From contig JAICRQ010000095.1 of the NCBI GenBank assembly GCA_025966435.1, positions 1 through 9,619 of the forward strand: DNA of 9,619 nt, written 5' to 3'. The notes beneath the pieces are model-generated. The model was given only the letters and a program-made list of their open reading frames with translations, made no database searches and had not been told where the DNA came from. A program made the translations under genes and the position numbers. Below, piece after piece: positions 6,123-9,619 of this stretch. Source of the stretch: Anaerolineales bacterium. GTDB taxonomy: Bacteria > Chloroflexota > Anaerolineae > Anaerolineales > Villigracilaceae. How positions within the stretch are numbered: position 1 is the stretch's first letter; each line of letters begins with the position of its first letter.

Positions 6123-8032
6123 GCTGACTTCTTCGAGATAATCTTTGGTTCCGGTGTAGCCGGAGGCTTATTTAGGTCAAAGCGGTACATCAACTGCCCG
6201 AAATGAATGCGGTCACCATGCGTCAGAGGACGACCTTCGCGCGTGACCGGCTCGTAGTTGACCCAGGTACCCGCCACCGAGCCATGATCATAAATATGGA
6301 ACGCGCCGTCCCCATTCCGCTTGATACGTGCATGCAGAGGAGAAATAGACGGATCGTCCAGCACCCGTATGGATTGGACCGGGTCCGTGCCGAACGTCAT
6401 CTCCTTTTCGAGCACGGGGATGGGCGCGGCGCTGGCAGGCTCCCCGCCGTTGGTGAGGCGTGTCAGGTATGCAGGCGCCTCCGGCAGGCGCAGGGTCGGC
6501 TTGGGGCGGAACCAGACATTGCGACGCGGCACAGACTTGGAATTCTTTCCGTTTTTCGAGATCGCCACGGGAGGTTCGGTGAGCGCCATCACCGGCTGGG
6601 TCAGCGGATCTTCAAATTGCTTGCGCCTGGTGAGTCGTTTCTTAAATAAAGCTCCTCCAACCTTGCCTCGTAAAAGAATTGTTACCAATGCTAGTCCGGC
6701 TACCCCGATCGCGCCAGGAACCAGATAGTCGCGATAGCGTCCCACAAATCCCTCAAGCCCACCCGGCGGCGGGATCACCGTTAGAGAAACGGGGGTGCCC
6801 ATACTGGATTTTTGTAAGCCTAGCACATCCTCCGCTTCGACAATGATCTCATGCGAACCGCTGGTGTTGTATTGACGAATGTCCCAGGTGAACGTTTCGA
6901 ATGGCTCGGATGTATTCTCGTCCACCACCTGCCCATCCACATAGAGAGCGGTACGCTTCAAGTTGCGCTCGTGTCCATCTGGGAATTCGACGAGGATCTC
7001 AATGGTCTGTTCGGCGGGGAGCAACGCCTCTTCATTGTAAGGATCGTTCGGCGAAGGCTGCCGCTTGATCTGCAGGGGCGGCGAGACCAGGATCGGGTTG
7101 GGCGGCTGGACGTCTACGCTAAACGTTTGGTCTTCGGCGGTAATCGTCCCATGCGGCGCGTCCACCTCGATGCCCAGCGTATGATCGCCTGACGCGATAA
7201 GAGCGGATGTGTAGGTGAGTTCATAAATATGGCGCAGAGGGTCGAGCCCGGCGTTCAAGTCCGGGAAGACTTCTGTGCCGGAAAAGGCAAAGAAGGAGCC
7301 GCTTGTTTGTAATGCCAGCGAATTGAAGGCATTGGCACTGGCAGTCGTAAAAAACTGTTCTGCATCCACAAACCAGACAAAGACACGCACTTTCGAATCG
7401 ACTGCACTCTGGATGAGCGGCGCGATCGTATTATCGATGTTCGGGTCATCCATGTGCGGTGTGATGAACAGGACTGCGCGCTTGGTGCCGGGCTGTGTTG
7501 TCGAAGCAACTGTATCCAGCGCGATCGCCAGCGTTTGCAAATTCGGGGTGGTGTTGCGGAAATCCGGTTTGAAGGCTTCGAGGCTGACGAACCAGTCTCT
7601 CGGGGTTGCATGGGTGATCAACGAGCCGGACAATGAGATCAGGCTCAGGTCATCGCGTGAATCGGCAGGCTGCGATTCCACCCATAGACGCAGCGCCTCG
7701 ACAATCTTTTCAAACCGCGCGATGGCATTTCCATCTCGCACCGCCAGTGATGGCCCGGGGTTGATCGCGACCACAAGCTGAACGGCTGCCTCGGCTTCTG
7801 TCAGGGTGTCTACCGGGCGCGGCTCGCCATCTTCAGTAACCGCCAAGTCTCCCGGCTTGAGCCCGCTGACGAACTTACCACCATCATACACATCCAGCAA
7901 TGCTTTCACCTGAGGGAAGCTCTGCGCGTCGACACCTGCTATCTCCGCGTACGCTACGGTCTGGGCGCGCGCAGAGATAGTGGGAAACAAAAGCACGCCA
8001 AAACCAAGAAGGAACGCAAGAATTCTACGCAT
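6119..8032 (-). CDS. Secreted VWA-like / transmembrane / cytoplasmic FHA protein
   Basis: This 637-residue protein starts with a signal peptide (MRRILAFLLGFGVLLFP..., likely cut after ARA23). A VWA-like domain (about 84-275) begins LVVAINPGPS; its metal site is degenerate, with N91-x-G-x-S95 in place of DxSxS. A beta-rich region (about 280-425) looks like one or two Ig-like domains (FTWDIRQYNTSGSHEIIVEAED). A membrane helix (about 437-454) leads to a basic stretch and linker, then a C-terminal FHA domain (about 540-622) with SPLH (564-567) and GTWVN (588-592). The usual GR of FHA domains is GT (548-549). The topology puts VWA and Ig outside and FHA inside. Two starts are possible: a TTG at 8041 or an ATG at 8032. 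The ATG is preferred because the signal peptide is then compact and GAGG precedes it. It overlaps the upstream membrane-protein stop by 8 bases, and its own stop overlaps the PP2C start by 4. The ligand is unknown; the role in signalling is inferred. Confidence 0.88.
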   Translation of the reverse strand: MRRILAFLLGFGVLLFPTISARAQTVAYAEIAGVDAQSFPQVKALLDVYDGGKFVSGLKPGDLAVTEDGEPRPVDTLTEAEAAVQLVVAINPGPSLAVRDGNAIARFEKIVEALRLWVESQPADSRDDLSLISLSGSLITHATPRDWFVSLEAFKPDFRNTTPNLQTLAIALDTVASTTQPGTKRAVLFITPHMDDPNIDNTIAPLIQSAVDSKVRVFVWFVDAEQFFTTASANAFNSLALQTSGSFFAFSGTEVFPDLNAGLDPLRHIYELTYTSALIASGDHTLGIEVDAPHGTITAEDQTFSVDVQPPNPILVSPPLQIKRQPSPNDPYNEEALLPAEQTIEILVEFPDGHERNLKRTALYVDGQVVDENTSEPFETFTWDIRQYNTSGSHEIIVEAEDVLGLQKSSMGTPVSLTVIPPPGGLEGFVGRYRDYLVPGAIGVAGLALVTILLRGKVGGALFKKRLTRRKQFEDPLTQPVMALTEPPVAISKNGKNSKSVPRRNVWFRPKPTLRLPEAPAYLTRLTNGGEPASAAPIPVLEKEMTFGTDPVQSIRVLDDPSISPLHARIKRNGDGAFHIYDHGSVAGTWVNYEPVTREGRPLTHGDRIHFGQLMYRFDLNKPPATPEPKIISKKSA

Positions 8033-8948
8033 TCGCCTCAAGTTCTATCGGAGCATTATCCCGCGGCTTTGCCGTCAGTCGCATATACGTCAGCGTCCAG
8101 ATGGATTGCACATACGCATTCAAGATACCGCTCAGGACCAGGAGGATCGGGAAATATACCGCGCAGCAGATCACGGTAATCCAGATGGGGGCCGCGTTAT
8201 TACTGGCCGCGCTGAAAATGAGCGGGACAACCGCTGCGATGATCGGCAGGGCAATGATAAATCCGACAACGCCCGAACCAATGAAGATGATTAGGGTCAT
8301 TACGATAATTGGACCGATGTTAGCTCGTACCACATTCCAGCCCTTGCGGAACCCATCGCCAATGCCCAGGTTCTCCAGTACGATGGCGACGTTAGCTTGT
8401 TCGATCACAACGGAAAGCACCCAGAGCAGAGGGATCAGCAAACAAATCAGCGGAAGAAGACAAAGCAAGCCGATGCCGGCGGTGAACGCACTAAATAGCG
8501 TACCACCCAGGACCAGAGGAACAAACAAGACCAGGGCAATCAGGAGGATCAGCAAGGACAACCCGAAGACACGCCAGAAGTAAGGCATGCTCTCCGAGAA
8601 TAACTCGCCAAAATTCAGACGCTCCGCGCCAATTTCAGCCTGGTACGTTCCCCTGATCAAACCAATACGTCCAATCGTCCCCAGAAAAATACTCACGATC
8701 AACAGCAGAACCACAAGCAGGACGAAGATCGCAACGATCCAGGGATTGTCCTCGATCCATCGACCGAGTTGCTGTATGTACTGCTCAATCTGAGGGAACG
8801 TCTGATCGCCGGACCCGCTTACTTGCCCACCACTACCCCCACCTCCACCGCGGCCACACCCGGCAAAAATTCCAAAGACCCACAGCACTTTGTGCTTCCA
8901 GATGATCTGCCAGGCACGTGTCAGGACCTCCCCAAAATTGAAATTCAT
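8025..8948 (-). CDS. Polytopic membrane protein of unknown function
   Basis: This 307-residue protein has about six membrane segments: near 20-31, 70-93, 125-148, 155-182, 211-245 (probably two) and 255-276. The N-terminal amphipathic start (FGEVLTRAWQIIWKHKVLWVFGIF) and the inner EQANVAIVLENLGIGDGFRKGWNVVRAN-type stretch (around 183-210) resemble the DUF975 / glycerophosphodiesterase-membrane-domain-like integral membrane proteins, none of which has a clear function. A Gly/Ser-rich loop (about 32-48, CGRGGGGGSGGQ) sits between the first two segments. AAAGGAG (minus strand, 8954-8960) lies 5 bases before the ATG. The gene heads a tight operon with the VWA-FHA and PP2C genes, so it may be a membrane partner or scaffold of that system. 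No good promoter is recognised in the 8961-9033 region. Confidence 0.8.
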   Translation of the reverse strand: MNFNFGEVLTRAWQIIWKHKVLWVFGIFAGCGRGGGGGSGGQVSGSGDQTFPQIEQYIQQLGRWIEDNPWIVAIFVLLVVLLLIVSIFLGTIGRIGLIRGTYQAEIGAERLNFGELFSESMPYFWRVFGLSLLILLIALVLFVPLVLGGTLFSAFTAGIGLLCLLPLICLLIPLLWVLSVVIEQANVAIVLENLGIGDGFRKGWNVVRANIGPIIVMTLIIFIGSGVVGFIIALPIIAAVVPLIFSAASNNAAPIWITVICCAVYFPILLVLSGILNAYVQSIWTLTYMRLTAKPRDNAPIELEANA

Positions 8949-9032
8949 TTTGACTCCTTTACGATTCTCAGGCTACCTTCGATGTTTCGATACAAGGATC
9001 ACAAGGTAATGATTGCAGATTCTCCGGCTCAC

Positions 9033-9075
9033 AAACGAAAACGCCTGCACTCCCTGGCACCGTGCGCCAGGTGCA
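9033..9075 (-). terminator. Hairpin with weak T-tract, probable guaA terminator
   Basis: Read on the minus strand, 31 bases after the guaA stop, TGCACCTGGCGC pairs with GTGCCAG-GGA-GTGCA: five outer pairs, seven inner pairs including one G-T, a 3-base bulge and an ACG loop. It is followed 4 bases later by TTTTCGTTT. The stem is strong but the T-run is broken, so it may terminate partially and let some guaA transcription enter the membrane-protein operon. The remaining gap (8949-9105) shows nothing else recognisable apart from the ribosome binding site. Confidence 0.5.
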
Positions 9076-9105
9076 AGTGTCGTAAATCGCAATTCTAAAA
9101 CCGTC

Positions 9106-9619
9106 CTACTCCCATTCGATGGTCGCGGGTGGCTTGCTGGTAATATCATACACCACCCGATTTATTCCGTCTACTTCGTTTACGATGCGGTTCGAGACCC
9201 TCGCCAGCAGGTCATGGGGCAGGCGCGCCCAGTCTGCGGTCATGAAATCCTCAGTCGTCACCGCTCGGATCGCCGCTGCCTCCTGGTAGGTGCGCTGGTC
9301 CCCCATCACCCCCACCGAGCGAACTGGCAGCAGGACCATAAACGCCTGCGAAGTTGGTTTTTCAGCAGTTAAACTGCTGGAAGAACGCCCTAAAAAACCC
9401 GCTTTTGATAATTCCTCAAGCAGGATGGCATCTGCCGCCTGCAGACGGGCTACGCGCTCCCGGGTCACCTCGCCGAGACAGCGTACGGTCAGCCCCGGAC
9501 CCGGGAACGGCTGCCGCCAAACGAGCGATTCAGGCAACCCCAGTGCCTCGCCCACCGCGCGGACCTCATCCTTGAACAGGTAGCGCAGCGGCTCCACCAG
9601 CTCGAACCGGATATCCTCC
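9106..9619 (-). CDS. guaA: GMP synthase (glutamine-hydrolysing), C-terminal part
   Basis: This is the 3' end of guaA; the reading frame is open to the window edge at 9619, so the N-terminal amidotransferase and most of the ATP-pyrophosphatase domain lie outside. The enzyme turns XMP into GMP using glutamine and ATP. Visible are [21 protein letters not shown], the ribose-phosphate loop region [17 protein letters not shown], and the C-terminal dimerisation domain with [57 protein letters not shown] as the normal end. Between KAG and QAF there are 16 residues ([16 protein letters not shown]), where E. coli has about six (LYDKVS). This 10-residue excess is encoded by a palindromic element at 9356-9399. 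A GTG at 9595-9597 is internal, not the gene start. Reading downstream, the stop is followed by a hairpin at 9033-9075. Confidence 0.96.
   Translation of the reverse strand, partial: EDIRFELVEPLRYLFKDEVRAVGEALGLPESLVWRQPFPGPGLTVRCLGEVTRERVARLQAADAILLEELSKAGFLGRSSSSLTAEKPTSQAFMVLLPVRSVGVMGDQRTYQEAAAIRAVTTEDFMTADWARLPHDLLARVSNRIVNEVDGINRVVYDITSKPPATIEWE
9356..9399. repeat. Palindromic element inside guaA
   Basis: A perfect 17-bp inverted repeat, CAGCAGTT-A-AACTGCTG (9363-9379), is flanked by a second complementary pair, GGTTTTT (9356-9362) and AAAAACC (9393-9399). It lies exactly where GuaA has about ten extra residues (around [12 protein letters not shown]) in a surface loop of the C-terminal region. 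The length is a multiple of three, so the frame is kept. It looks like a small palindromic insertion, similar in kind to the palindromic elements found in coding genes of Rickettsia, but only one copy is visible in this window. Confidence 0.5.

Noticed and set aside
7275..7781. 168-residue open frame on the plus strand inside the VWA-FHA gene
   Set aside because: Shadow of the VWA coding frame; no domain and no ribosome binding site.
1..9619. CRISPR array, tRNA, rRNA or transposase
   Set aside because: No regularly spaced direct repeats, no cloverleaf-like or rRNA-like segments, and no transposase reading frame were found on either strand.

Overview
The window looks like chromosomal core-plus-accessory DNA from a Gram-positive-like or monoderm-type bacterium. 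The best guess is Chloroflexota, class Anaerolineae. That guess rests on the gene set (bifunctional CoaBC, RsmG, GuaA, a membrane-anchored DUF4349 protein, a PP2C phosphatase with a Pro/Thr-rich outer tail, a VWA-FHA receptor), on moderately high GC in the core genes, and on core genes that start a few bases after a TATAAT box without a ribosome binding site. The lineage is an inference; no rRNA is present.

Layout. The left half is read on the + strand. coaBC and a metallophosphoesterase form a two-gene unit (43-1987). A short intergenic region carries a degenerate TTGGTAA-type heptamer repeat, a candidate ECF-sigma promoter and an imperfect 20-bp tandem repeat. It leads into a DUF4349 envelope protein (2129-3100), which ends in a textbook intrinsic terminator. 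Then comes rsmG (3222-3932), followed by a small AT-richer cassette of two short genes, DUF4160 and DUF2442 (3981-4520), which resembles a toxin-antitoxin-type pair.

The right half is read on the - strand and converges on the left half near 4521-4622. In transcription order it holds the 3' end of guaA (running off the window at 9619), a strong hairpin likely to be the guaA terminator, then a tightly packed operon: a polytopic membrane protein (8948-8025), a secreted VWA/Ig-like/transmembrane/FHA protein (8032-6119) and a membrane-anchored PP2C protein phosphatase (6122-5028). A small cupin (4985-4623) follows. The three operon genes overlap by 8 and 4 bases, so they are probably translationally coupled. 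They plausibly form one phospho-dependent signalling module at the membrane, with an FHA domain and a Ser/Thr phosphatase on the cytoplasmic side and VWA and Pro/Thr-rich parts outside. No kinase is visible in the window.

The most unusual points are the membrane VWA-FHA/PP2C module with degenerate ligand residues, a short palindromic element that seems to be inserted in frame into guaA, the candidate ECF promoter with tandem repeat before the DUF4349 gene, the recurrent leaderless-type promoters, and the heptamer repeat shared between two distant intergenic gaps.
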